DNA of 64,000 nt from Puccinia triticina (lineage: Eukaryota > Basidiomycota > Pucciniomycetes > Pucciniales > Pucciniaceae), in contig NC_070570.1 in the NCBI RefSeq assembly GCF_026914185.1, positions 5,084,001 through 5,148,000 of the forward strand, in the 5' to 3' direction. The translations under genes and the position numbers were made by a program. This document shows positions 45,868 to 59,332 of this stretch, piece by piece; the first letter of the stretch is position 1, and every line of letters begins with the position of its first letter. A model generated the notes under the pieces. The model worked only from the letters and a program-made list of their open reading frames with translations. It was not told the DNA's origin and did no database searches.

Positions 45868-46589
45868 TAAAGAATGTCAAAGTAGACCCTGGTACCATTT
45901 GGCACCAGGGTCCCCCTGAGTTTTCAGCCAAAGTTGGTACCTAGTACCGCACCCAGCACCGCCTGGCGGGTACCACGGGTACCCCCAGGCCCATTTCTTG
46001 AACTTTGCTCAACAAAAACCGGCACCTGTAGCTCTCTTCACATTTGAGCATTCATAAATAGTATATATAGTAACATTCTTGTTTATAATATCAGTCCTAC
46101 CTACTTGTAATCCAGCTCTGTCAAATATTTATTTAAAAAAACTTCAAAGCAACTTCAATCTTCATCCAAAACAATCACCTTTCTTTTGCTTTTAGATTTC
46201 TTCTTGGTCTTCTTGGCATTGCCAATGCCCTCTTTACACCCGGCCAAGACTCCCTCTTTTATCATCTTGTTCTTTGAATAGAAGGCTACAGTCATCCCCC
46301 TGCTCATTGAGACGGGCTTGAGTCTGTGTTGCTTTGATGACACATAATCCCGGCCAAAGCTAAAAGCTCGCTTGACATCAAAAACATCTTGATGCATGTC
46401 TGAAAGTTTCACAGGCTACCTGGCTGTGGGACCATGGTGATGGGCGGTACCTGGGTACCACACCGCTTTATGGCCAAAAGTACATAACTAGTACTGCACC
46501 GGCACCACCTCACGGGTGCAGGGCGGGTGCGGGCAGTACCCGCCATGCGGTACTAGGTACCCGCCATGGGTACAGATTGACATTCTTTA
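45868..46589. mobile_element. Internally deleted hAT derivative (722 bp)
   Basis: Terminal repeats TAAAGAATGTCAA and TTGACATTCTTTA match 13 of 13. The exact 8-bp duplication CTACTCTC lies at 45860-45867 and 46590-46597. Subterminal GGTACC-type motifs (TGGTACCA, GGGTACC, TAGGTACC) cluster at both ends. The inside keeps only the 3' end of a transposase gene (minus strand). Different family from the 21031 element. Confidence 0.9.
46155..46412 (-). pseudogene. C-terminus of a hAT transposase
   Basis: 85 codons ending in a natural stop. VFDVKRAFSFGRDYVSSKQH and MTVAFYSKNKMIKEGVL correspond to the dimerisation region of hAT transposases (the VERAFS block), followed by a Lys-rich tail. The rest of the gene is deleted within the element. 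Confidence 0.65.
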
Positions 46590-46635
46590 CTACTCTCACT
46601 AGACTTTCAGGGTGGCTGCAACACCACCTGATAAT

Positions 46636-46859
46636 AGGGGGATTCAAAGTTGGACATGTACAACCTGCATGCACTTTTGCAAGTTGGTGTTCAAGGCTTT
46701 TATTGAACACCAAATTTCAAAAAAACATTCAAGAAGGCTTAGGGGGTGTAGTACAGTGTGGCTTGCATGCACTTTTGCAACTTGGTGTTCAAGACTGAAC
46801 TTGAACACTGACTTGCAAAAGCGCATGCAAGTTGCATCTGGCCAACTTTGAAACCCCCT
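46636..46859. mobile_element. Palindromic MITE, family AGGGGGATTCAAAGTTGG
   Basis: 224 bp. Ends AGGGGGATTCAAAGTTGG and CCAACTTTGAAACCCCCT. Arms contain TGCATGCACTTTTGCAA blocks in both directions. A second copy lies at 56358-56579. Confidence 0.82.
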
Positions 46860-47465
46860 AATATGTGCACTTTAACCTTCATTTCAAACTAATTTCTACA
46901 CAGACCCTAATTATTCTTTGCGGCTTATCCATTTTTTCTCCTGAGGCTTTTTTGAATTTCAAGTTATGACACCCTTGTTTGATTTCAAAGCATCAGACAA
47001 ATACAAAAACTGCTTGGTTGCAAATCATGAGAAATACAATCAAAATCAACATCTACCTGTTGCATGTTTCCCTTTCTTGAAACAATTTTTTTTACACAAA
47101 TTTTCTCTACACAAGAACAGAAACTCTAAGCTTGAAGTTAAATTTGACTTCAAAGCTAAAATGTACTCAGGAGATGGGTCACAAAAACTACGTTCAAGAG
47201 CTGGTGCGCTCAATCTAAACCCAAATTTGGGAGTTTTCAGCAAATCTTTTGGAGTTCTTTTTTGAAGCCTTTTTTAAAACTGAGGAAGCTTATATTTTTC
47301 CTGTGTTAGGGTGTTCCCACAAAACCCGCCACAGCTAGCTTAGCTTTGGCCTCCCCACATCACTCCACCCAGTCTGCCACCATGATGTATCACCAGTATG
47401 GAGGGCTGTCTGACTGACCCATGAGTGCTACCAACCAAGTTACCAACCACCCAGCTGGCAGCCAC
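46860..47465. other. Spacer
   Basis: A 99-codon + frame at 46966-47265 lacks any domain. Nothing else seen. Confidence 0.45.
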
Positions 47466-47555
47466 AAGCGCTTGTAGCCTAGTTGGTCAAGGCAGCATTC
47501 TAGTATGTGTCTCAGCATAGCTGAGGTCAAGAGTTTGACTCTCACCAGACACATG
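47466..47555 (+). repeat. tRNA-derived segment (likely SINE head)
   Basis: GCCTAGTTGGTCAAGGC forms a D-arm with an A-box, and GAGTTTGACTCTC forms a T-arm with a B-box-like core. The spacing fits an internal Pol III promoter. The acceptor stem is not convincing, so this is a SINE or a tRNA relic and not a tRNA gene. Confidence 0.5.
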
Positions 47556-47879
47556 TTCATTTTGCACTCTCTGAAATGAGCACCCCCAAAAGAACCCCCA
47601 CAGCCAGCTCAAATATGGTGCTTGGGCCCTCCCCAATCTTATCTAGAAGTGAGGTGCACGTCCTCACCCCACTTTTTCCCAAAGGTGCGCACCTGGTGCG
47701 CGGGTCCGAGGCGCTGCTTGGGGGTACACTGGGCTGTCTGGTTGGGCCAACTTCGCAAATTCTCCAAAAAGGACGGTTTGCGCCCGGTCTAAACCCCGGT
47801 CGGCCCGCTGGCAAGCCCACCCAATTTTCACCAAATTCCGGCAGCCAATGAAGAGCCAAGGCTTTTCCAAACCACGGGC

Positions 47880-48260
47880 CTGGGCCAAACAGATGATCAC
47901 TGGAGGACTGGAGGACTTCCCGCCAATCTGGAAACCCAGATTTTCCCAGATTTTGCAGGGAAATCTGGGAAGATCTAGGATTTGGGAAGATCGAGCCCAG
48001 ATTTCCACGCAAAATCTGGAAAAATCTGGGTTCCCAGATTGACGGGAAGTCCTCCACTTCCCGTCGCAATCTGGGAGCAATCTGAGAGCCTCCCAGAGTC
48101 TCAAAGCCTAAATTTCCCTGCGAAATTTGGCTCAGATCTGGGTCTGGAAGGGGTTCCCAGTCCACTTCCCGTTGAGATCTGTGGGCTTCCCAGAAGTGAT
48201 CTAGAGCCCAACAAGCTAGATTTCCCTGCAAAAATCTAGACTTTCTGGGTCTAAACCAAC
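47880..48260. repeat. Cluster of direct and inverted AAATCTGGG / CCCAGATTT motifs
   Basis: More than a dozen copies of (A)AATCTGGGA or its complement in 380 bp, with larger inverted blocks (GACTTCCCGCCAATCTGG with CCAGATTGACGGGAAGTC). The 277-codon minus-strand frame 47557-48390 runs through it and only repeats GNLG-type peptides. Confidence 0.7.
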
Positions 48261-48306
48261 ATCTGCGGGGTCCCAGATTGCAAGGGAAGTTCCTACAGCG
48301 CAAATA

Positions 48307-48937
48307 CAGTGCCCCCCACAACTTCTCAACTACCCCACACCTGCAAAAAAAAATTGAACTTTGAACAATGTGTTCAAAGTCACCAGACATGTATCACATG
48401 TAAACTATACATTTTTGAGCCCTACAGACGTAGGAGAACTCAAAAATATAACTTTGAAGTCTGTGCAATGCCTCAAAAAAAAGTTTCATTTTTTTCAGAT
48501 GCAAAATTTGGAACAGCTGGTTTTAAGACCATAGTATGTGGTTACAGACATGTACTATGGACTTATAGAATATTTATTATGTATTTAGAGACTAAATTAT
48601 CTATGTAAATACATACTACAGGTGTAGGTATTTATGTAAATATGTACCTCCTTAGTTATTGATGATTGCCATATCCATCAGTACACTCTTTGGAATGTGG
48701 CAATGTGAAGAATATTTCTTCATTGCTCTCTTGGCAGCGGGTCCAGTGAAATTCCAATGACTTTGGACTATTATCATGCATATTACCAGGTCTGGTTGGT
48801 GAAATGTGACATTTGCATCAAAAAGTGGGCCAAAAAGAGCCCAGCATCAGCCCACTTTTAAAAGAATTTTTAGAAAAAAAAACTCCAAAATTTGGAACCC
48901 CTCTGTAATGGTAGTTGAGAAGTCGTGGGGGGCACTG
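48307..48937. mobile_element. TIR element CAGTGCCCCCCAC, 631 bp
   Basis: The ends CAGTGCCCCCCACAACTTCT and, on the complement, CAGTGCCCCCCACGACTTCT match for about 28 bp with one difference. TA flanks both ends (the minimal duplication). The interior is non-coding, with an inverted GAACTTTGAAC motif. The superfamily is unclear. Confidence 0.78.
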
Positions 48938-49706
48938 TACTCCAAATGGTCATCCGATTCCGGGTTGGCTCAGCCATGGATCAGTTTGACGCCGGAGTTT
49001 GCAAAAGGAATGCCTCTTTCGAGTCTACGGGCCCGAGCCAGCTGTCGGGCAGGCTTTCTGTCAGAAGATCAGCCGACAGCGGCCCTTGACGCCAGGCCGG
49101 CATCGGAAGTTGAGCCGACCGCGGCCTCCCGCTATGATAAGTCGGGCGGGGCGTAAGTGCTTATGTAACGACATGCACGCCCAAGTTCCAACCGACATTG
49201 GGCGATAAGTTAGTGCAGCTATGACGTCACTTCACTCTTATCCCCGAAATCCTCGTTCAACACATGGGCGCCGCTCCAGTCTCGTCAAATGGAGCTGATC
49301 CAGAACACTTGGAAGCGATGGACTTTGCAAGGGACAATATCTGAAGCCAAACAAGTAACAATCGGAGGATGTGGGGAAGATGGATAAATATATGTAACTG
49401 GGCTTGGGGCTGCGTCGCCTAATGAGTATCTCAGCCGGTCATGAGTTTGGGTATCCGTCGAAGCCGGTTTAAATTTCCTGTGGGGTATCTGGTCGATCGG
49501 CAGTTAAATAAATAATTAAAGTGCACTGCATATTTACAAAAAGCTTTGTCACTTGGCAGGAACTCTTTAACCACTTCGGTTTTCCCTCCATCCATCCATC
49601 GTCATCGCTTCTCATCCATCCTTGAGCACTACTTGCAAGCCCAGTCGATTGACATCCTTCTCCCCACTCTCAGGCTATCCTCATCACCAATCCATCCTCA
49701 TCGATC
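48938..49706. promoter_or_regulatory. Upstream region of the glycogen synthase gene
   Basis: Non-coding on both strands. AT-rich patches such as GATAAATATATG (about 49382) and TTAAATAAATAATT (about 49503), and a pyrimidine-rich leader (49580-49700) directly before the ATG. Confidence 0.35.
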
Positions 49707-52664
<2,958 letters not shown>

Positions 52665-53363
52665 AACTCACAATCTTCTCGCCGCCTCGATCGCATTGGA
52701 CACTTCCATCAAATTATCATCTTACGAATAAAACCATCAAGCTAGAATTCATGACGCTTTGAGAACAACACTCATCATTGATCTAAACTAAAAACAAACA
52801 AATATCAAAGCAGGGAATGTCCATCTGCAAGTGTGATAAACGTCAAGCTCTGCATGTGAACCGCATGTGGCAAAAAATCTCTCGATCTTTTATTATTGTT
52901 CTACTTAATTCCTCAGTTGCATCGCTCGCTGTTATAAGATTTCCTTACATGTTGTTGTTAACTTTCAAGTACTGCTATGACGCCTGATTTCACTCCTCTC
53001 TCTCCCTCTCTCTCCTACAAAGACGAAACGTCACATATTTTCTACTTGACTCAAAGACAAAAATAGCAAATACACGATGTATGTACTCTTTACAAGAATC
53101 ACTGCCCGCCTCTCATCTCTTTCTGCTCCTTATCTTATCTGTTTAGTTTAGTTTATGTTATAGTTGTGTGCTGGCTTTTTACTTTCACGGCTTTCATGGT
53201 CCTCCTCTTCTCCTGCGTTCTCGTGCTTAATCGTGTCGCGATGCTCCTCTGTTAGGGGCCCACCACCAAGAGTTGTGTGGCTTGTCTTGCAAGAAAACAA
53301 CATGAATGCACTCTCTCCCTCTCTTTTTCTTGTGTCAGAAAAGAACCAAACTTGGGATGTTTG
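52665..53363. other. GSY1 3' flank
   Basis: Probable 3' UTR, then AT-rich DNA. CTCTTTACAAGAATCACTGC (about 53085) recurs at about 59336, as part of the duplication listed next. Confidence 0.5.
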
Positions 53364-53560
53364 ATTGAACTTGCGCGTACATTAACATAGCCTTCCTACT
53401 CAATGGTATTCCGCTAGATATATTACAAGTTTTGCTTTTGGTGTGAAGGTCCCTTAGACTCTGTGCAGCACTGTCTCTCTCTCTCTGTCGCCAATCAGAA
53501 ATTAAACTGGCAATGATTCATGGATTGTTCGTTTTCGATGAGTCACCGATCGGAGGCGCA
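53364..53560. repeat. Segmental duplicate A (empty-site copy)
   Basis: About 95% alike to 59380-59405 joined to 60178-60342. Landmarks are ATTGAACTTGCG, GCCTTCCTACTCAATGG, TTTGCTTTTGGTGTGAAGGT and GAGTCACCGATCGGA. Here GCCTTCCT is present once and uninterrupted, showing the state before the insertion at 59406. Confidence 0.85.
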
Positions 53561-53839
53561 CAAGTGTAAGAGCACGGTGTGAGTGGACAAAAACAGGGTC
53601 AGCTTTCTCAGTCCAGAGATGTTTTTTATCAAGAAGCCATTTTGCGGCTCTTCGATCCTTGGTCTAGATTTTGACGTTCCCATTGGGAAATTGGGCGACC
53701 GCCTTTACCTGGATGTTTTCGTTATTAATTGTGGCATTTGAAAAGGCCAATGCTTCATTGATTTTATGGCAGATCGCCGCCGCTGTAAGATCTTTGAAAG
53801 GCTTTGGTTGATGAAAACTTTTTCTGGCCACCACTTTAC
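53561..53839. other. Spacer
   Basis: No feature seen. Confidence 0.5.
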
Positions 53840-54247
53840 CTAGCCTAAATCTGCGGTAGGTTCTTGGGCAAACCGGGGTTTGGTGCGCTGGCGGCCTTCT
53901 CCGAGTGGAGAATTGCTCGGTCTCGCAGTCAATTGGTCCATCCTGTTAGAAGAAGTCGGCAGAGACATGGTCTCTACCTTCTTTTCTAATCTGGCCATGT
54001 TGGCCGCAATCTCCTCAATCCTCAACAAGAGGTTGCTGAAGGAGTCTGCGCGGGCTGCTCCGGATGGCTTGGAGGCCTGTCCGGGGACAGCCCTCTCCAG
54101 ACTTTCCAATCTGGGCACTAAGGAGTCAATCAAACAATTGAGTTTCTCCGCCAGTTGGTTTTCGACATCGGGCAGGGAGCCCTCAGCAACGTGTACATGT
54201 CCACATTGGGCATGTTGCCGGTCGCGGGGCCTCTTCCCGTGTGGCAT
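53840..54247 (-). CDS. Hypothetical coiled-coil protein or Gag-like fragment
   Basis: 135 codons on the minus strand. Two heptad-like helices are visible: NQLAEKLNCLIDSLVPRLES (about residues 30-55) and LLRIEEIAANMARLEKKVET (about residues 75-95), then a polar tail. There is no catalytic domain or signal peptide. Upstream, another frame (54384-54130) is Pro-rich and continues the reading only after a shift. That would suit a broken retrotransposon Gag or a gene with an unseen intron. I cannot choose between a small cellular gene and transposon debris. Confidence 0.35.
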   Translation of the reverse strand: MPHGKRPRDRQHAQCGHVHVAEGSLPDVENQLAEKLNCLIDSLVPRLESLERAVPGQASKPSGAARADSFSNLLLRIEEIAANMARLEKKVETMSLPTSSNRMDQLTARPSNSPLGEGRQRTKPRFAQEPTADLG

Positions 54248-54702
54248 GGGTGGGTGGGAACGGTGGGAACGATGCGAGGTCGATGGTTTTGGAAAGGGGT
54301 GTATGGGGGAAGAGCGGGGCTAGTGCTCTGTTTGATTTCAAGGGGAGTTGGAAGGGAGGGGTGAACTAGAGGTGGTGTTCTCAAGTGTGGGGACTCGGGA
54401 GTACATAAATAAATACAGATTTTAGGATAACGTTTTTGGACAAGCGGAAACTTGGAAAGTGTCAGCGAAAGGAGAGCCCTTGAGTGAAGTTTGCGTCGGG
54501 GTCCTCGCGCAACTTTAGCCCGCTACCAACTCAACCGCTTGACCTGTTCCCCTTCGACTGCTCAACACGGTACAGCTTTAGCCTTTTACTGCTTTCGCTT
54601 TTGGTTTGGGTCCGCAAACTAACGTTGATTCTTCTTTTTCGGTTTCACCAACTAATAAACAGGTCGCAATCGTTGTTTGACGTCAATCACACCTCTTTCA
54701 GA

Positions 54703-56186
54703 ATGCCAAGCCAAAGGCAGAAGATCCTGACACCACTAAACTCGGACGAGGAAGTGACCCGTGTATTTGTGGAAATGTCTTCCGAATATAGTACCCAACG
54801 ACAAGCGTCTTTCGAAGCGTACATGTCAGAATTGTGCAACGATCCATCCGGACAAGGTGGTGTATACCTTGTGAAACTTCTACGCACCCATTCATTGTCT
54901 TTTGAGAATATCGTTGACTTGAGAAGTAAGGAAGCTTGACCATCTTGCCATTGCCCAGCGTAACTACTCACTGGTGTTTTGTCTATCACCCTTACTTGCC
55001 TTTCATGGTTTCCAGAAAGATTCGTTCCATCTTTCTCAAATATGGAGTGGAAACACGCTAGACAACTATGGCCACAATACAAGTACCACACAAGTATTCC
55101 AGAATTCACTCCAATCGAACCATACATCCCCAAAAGTTTTGCCACCGAGGTTTTCCGCGCGATAGAGGAAGCCGAAGTTGACACATGTCCGTTAAACGCC
55201 GCAGCCGATGAGGCCAAGGTTGTTGCTTGGATGCAAGCCGTATGTGAGAGCCCTTCAGTGCCAGTTTGTTTGTTCTTTTATAAAGATAAGAAAAACATTA
55301 ATGTTGTTCTTCTCTATTTCATAGATTCTTGTCAAGATCAGCAACCTTTTCAACGGTACTATCACTAACGATGCCGTGGGTGCTAGTAAAGGTCGCATCG
55401 AGTTCATATACATGGTACTCGAACTTTGTGTTATAGTCGTTTTGGGAGGAAAATGCGGAGGGATTGCAAGGAATAACTACGCGCAAATGATGACTGAATT
55501 AGAGGGCGAGTCATCCAAAATTTGTTTACCTCACTTGTACCTGGAATATTGCGTTGAATTAGTTTCTTTCCTAGGTTGTGCCATGCAAAATGTATCACGT
55601 GGACTACATCTTGACATTTTGCATGGTGTTCTGGCTTCACAGTCAGAGTGGTACTTTTGGACTTACGATGGACAAGGCTTCCAAGTCTCGGAAGTCATTG
55701 TTCCCTTTCACCGTAACGAGAAACAGGAAGTATTGAACAGATTGAGAATAACCTCGCGACTGCTTGGTCAGTTTTTAAATGGATACTGTTCGGCTCTTTG
55801 TGCTTTCATTCAACGGAGCGAAGAAGTGGTAAGCTAATTAGATGTATCAAATCCTCATTCTCTCTTGTGACTTGCCCTTTGATCTTTTCATCTCCCTAAC
55901 TACATAGCATGGATTCTAACTTCAACCTTTTCCACAGGGTTTACAACAAAGGCAAGAACAATTTCATCCCAGCCATCGAAAGTGGCAAGAAGCCAGTGTT
56001 CTTGCCGAACAAGCCAAAGTGAAGGCTCTCTCAGCCAAAAATGAAGAAGATTTTGCAGTTTTCAAATCTCTATTGAACCAAAGGTATTCTACCTGCTGTT
56101 ATTGACTTTGCCCTTCAAAACTGATTCTTGATCTACGTGTCTGAAGCTTTGACGCCCTTCCGGAAGAACACCAACCTCAATTGTGA
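54703..56186 (+). CDS. Protein of unknown function, 5 exons
   Basis: Exons: 54703-54925, 55016-55239, 55325-55828, 55938-56083 and 56147-56186. Five phases agree and all sites are GT-AG, so the gene model is well supported although the product (378 residues) is not recognised. The start is MPSQRQKILTPLNSDEEVTR. A helical N-terminus precedes FVPSFSNMEWKHARQLWPQY. The middle contains VGASKGRIEFIYMVLELCVI with LGGKCGGIA and FWTYDGQGFQVSEVI. The C-terminus is Gln/Lys/Glu-rich and probably helical (FHPSHRKWQEASVLAEQAKV). No signal peptide, no clear transmembrane segment, no cysteine pattern. A lineage-specific gene of rusts is my best guess, because no broadly conserved motif is visible. Confidence 0.7.
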
Positions 56187-56357
56187 TTCCCAACACGGTC
56201 AAACATTATTGAAGAATGTATTGCTGAACTCCAACACTGAATGCCTCTAGAGCTTGTTATTCTGACATGTATGAGCTTCAGCTTTGGCATCTGTTAGATA
56301 GGGCAGAAATGAACACATAAATTGAGACAAACTTGTAAATATTGTATTTCATAGAAT
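56187..56357. other. 3' flank of the unknown gene
   Basis: Likely 3' UTR; ends where the MITE begins. Confidence 0.5.
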
Positions 56358-56579
56358 AGGGGGTTTCAAAGTTGGTCATTGCATGCACTTGCAAGTTGGT
56401 GGTCAAGTTGAGAACACTGAGTTGCAAAAGCGCACACAAGTCACATTGTACTCCACCCCTGCAAACCTGCTTGAATGTTTTTGTGGAAGTTGGTGTTCAA
56501 GAAAAGTCTTGCAACTTGCAAAAGTGCATGTAAGTCATGCGTGCATGTAAGTCATGCATGGTCAACTTGGAATCACCCT
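56358..56579. mobile_element. Palindromic MITE, family AGGGGGATTCAAAGTTGG, copy 2
   Basis: 222 bp. Ends AGGGGGTTTCAAAGTTGGTC and TGGTCAACTTGGAATCACCCT, more diverged than the copy at 46636-46859 but with the same internal TGCATGCACTTGCAA and GCAAAAGTGCATG blocks. Confidence 0.72.
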
Positions 56580-56720
56580 AATGCATGGACCTGAGCAAAT
56601 TTTGAGGCTTTGTTGTTCCAAAACATCATGGAGATGTGTGTTTGAAGCTTTCAGTTTCTGCCTTCTGACATAATCCAATTTATGTGGCTGATGGATGAAA
56701 CACTGTGACAAGTATCATTA

Positions 56721-56919
56721 AGGGTGTTCAAAGTTGAAATCATAAAATTTCCAATGCATAAAATCATAAAATTATAAAACTTTCAAGTGATGATTTCATA
56801 TGTACCATTCTAGAAATGTTGCTCTAATTTGAGTGCTTGGGTGCAACATACTTTTTTCAGCTTAGAATTTTATGATTTCATGGTGTTATGATTTTATGCA
56901 AGTCAACTTTGAACACCCT
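56721..56919. mobile_element. Palindromic MITE, family AGGGTGTTCAAAGTTGA, copy 2
   Basis: Same sequence as 14213-14384 with very few changes, plus about 20 extra bases (ATGATTTCATGGTGTT) in the right arm. TATCATT occurs directly outside both ends but is not duplicated around the other copy. Confidence 0.85.
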
Positions 56920-57844
56920 AATTATCATTTGCATATCCATCTTTTCACTATCTGGCAGCTGCCACTTGATGACATGCCCCACCCATTCCATCAAATGTCC
57001 CAGCAATCTTGATCCATCCACCCAACCAAAAACCTCCTGATCCTTCCTCTGTCTTCCCTCAGCTTTTTGTGGCCTGCCTGCCCATTCATCATCCTCCAGC
57101 TCTGCAAACCCAACCAAATAACAACTATATAATAAATCATGTCACCAGCTCTGCCACCTCATAACAGCCAATTATCCCTTCCAGACATATGGTAGATCAA
57201 GCCTGTCTGGGCACTTGGCCAAGTCCCACGGGGTACTTGCCCATGCAAGCTTGAGCATGTACACAAGAGGATTGATTGGGTGGGTTGGGGTGGGGGGGTT
57301 GAATCTTGGCACGTGACCAAGCCCCGGATGAGCCTACACAACTGCTGGTTCAATCACATCCACCAGCTTCAAGCTCCTCCAGCAACCCTTCACCCCTTGC
57401 AAACAAAAAAACTGGCAGGCCTATTGAGTCTGATGAGGAGACATCTTGCCAACAGCGGGGCAGCTACGCTAACCCTAGCGTCAGTGTGGCATAGCTTGGC
57501 AGAGAGCTTTAGTGTATTTTTAGGGCAATTCCACCAGAAATGTGATAAGGCTACACATGACAAACAGTGCTCAAAAAATTGCCTGTTACTATTTGCTACA
57601 GCACTTTTGAGTGGTTTCCTGGGGCCAAAAGCACTTTAGAATAGTGTAACCCAGTTGAGCATCAGTAGCAGTGCACTAAAACTACAGAAAAAAGGGGCTG
57701 CTTTTAGCACTACTATGCTAATGCTAAGTGGCCCACCATTTATCCTTCTGTTCATGTTTTTTCTACATTTTTGTTTTTGATTTTTTCATCTGTTGACTAC
57801 TTTTTTCTTTCTTTTTTGCTGTTGTTGACTAGAACACTACTCAG
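56920..57844. other. Spacer with a possible short hAT-like element
   Basis: AACAGCGGGGCAGCTACGC (about 57452) and GTGGCCCACCATT (about 57729) could be weak terminal repeats of the CAACGGTGGGCC type. No matching target duplication was found. No gene. Confidence 0.35.
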
Positions 57845-58225
57845 TCCCGGTCATTGAAGAGCCTATTTGAGGCTATAACAGAGGGGTACATATCAGTCAC
57901 TGAGAGGAATCAATCCCCTCAATGACTGGTGTTGGTACCCTACCCTATTGATGAGGGTACAGACTGGTAATTGAGAGGGTTGAGTGCTCTCAATGACAGG
58001 TCTGTACCAGTCATTGAGAGAGATGGATCCTCTTGATGACTGGGATAGACAGGTCTCAAGAGGGTTGTTTCCTCCTGATGAAAGGTCTGTACTGGTCATC
58101 AAGAGGTATTAGTCCTCTCAATGAACAGCACCAATTGTTCATTGATAGGGTTGTTTCATCCCAATGACCAGCAGAAACGTTCATTCATCAATAGTTTTGT
58201 TTCCTCTCAATGACCAGTCTGTGCC
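57845..58225. repeat. Palindromic array, CAATGACTGG / CAGTCATTGAGAGG type
   Basis: About twelve alternating half-sites (TCATTGAGAGG, CCTCAATGAC, CCTCTTGATGAC) around GGT-rich cores. Third locus of the family at 330-740 and 2935-3100. Confidence 0.72.
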
Positions 58226-58309
58226 TGGAGGGTTTTGGATGTATGTATTGACTCCAAGACACAGCTGACTGGCAGCCAAGGAAGGCACTCAATAATTTTT
58301 GGAGTAACT

Positions 58310-58430
58310 AACCTCCACTCCATGGAATGGGGAGTGCACAAATGTGCACACCAATTAATGTGGTGTGCACAGACTTGCAAACCTTTTTGGTCACGTGTGC
58401 AGGGGAATTTTTTGGTGTGCAAAAAGGCTG
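58310..58430. repeat. Short GTGCAC palindromic cluster
   Basis: CACTCCATGGAATGGGGAGTG, GTGCACACC...GGTGTGCAC and GGTGTGCAAA. Related to the arrays at 14745 and 16285. It lies less than 100 bp after the previous array. Confidence 0.55.
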
Positions 58431-59332
58431 ACCAAATAATCATATTGCGATGGGTGATGTTTTGTATTTTAAATAAGTCTTGGATGATTTCCCAAAATTT
58501 CTGGTTTTTTTGACCTAGGGCAATCACACATTTTGAATATCATTTCCACATGGTGCGTGTTGACAGATGTCAGATGAGGCCCAAGGCCATAACAAACCCT
58601 AGAGCCACCATTCCCCAGTAGATGGTCTGAGAGAAGGTTTAAGGAAAAACCAAGTTCATATTCTGAACCGGAGCAACTTCTTTACCCTGCTTGCCAACAT
58701 CTGAGGTTGTAGGCCGCTGCCCTCTACCAGTACAGAGGGGACAGGGAACAACAGACCAAGCACTGGGTCTGTTCACGCTGTGGGATGGTCAACAAAGATC
58801 CAGGACAGAGTCAATCTGAAAGTAAAAATAAACCCATAACAACAAAACCAGAAAAGTTGCAAAAAAACCAACCTTTCTTGAAGAAAAGACAATATTTTGG
58901 TGTGGGTGTAGAGATGGCATATATCAATGTTAACTTTTGCTAATTCCTGACAATAGTTAGAGATGGTTGCCAACTTGTGGTAAGCCCATTGTGGGTACCT
59001 GCAATCCGTTGGTGGGTACTTGCCGTCTGTCAGTGGGTACCTGCCAGCAGATGTGGGTGTCTGATTATATGAAAATCAGCCAGGTTCCCTGGTATCTGTA
59101 GCGGGTACCTGAACTTATATGCATATGTTTGAGCGGAAAATACATATTTAAATGGAGGACTTCCCTTTGGTTTAGAATACCAGCTAAATGCTCTTTTCTA
59201 TCTCTATTTTCAAAGGGAATGGTTTCAATGCTAAGAAATAGAAGATGGCCTGCTTTCCAAGTTGGTGGGAAGTCCTTTGTATTTAAATGTCAAAAAGTTG
59301 GCATTTACATGAAAAAAAACATCTGTCTCAGT
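58431..59332. other. Spacer
   Basis: 58975-59105 holds four copies of a GTGGGTACCTGC-type motif, similar to the subterminal GGTACC motifs of the hAT derivative at 45868. No gene. Confidence 0.45.

Noticed and set aside
47466..47555. Functional tRNA gene
   Set aside because: A and B boxes are present, but no closing acceptor stem is found in the right place.
47557..48390. 277-codon minus-strand frame
   Set aside because: It runs through the AAATCTGGG repeat cluster and into the TIR of the 48307 element; the peptide is repeat-derived.
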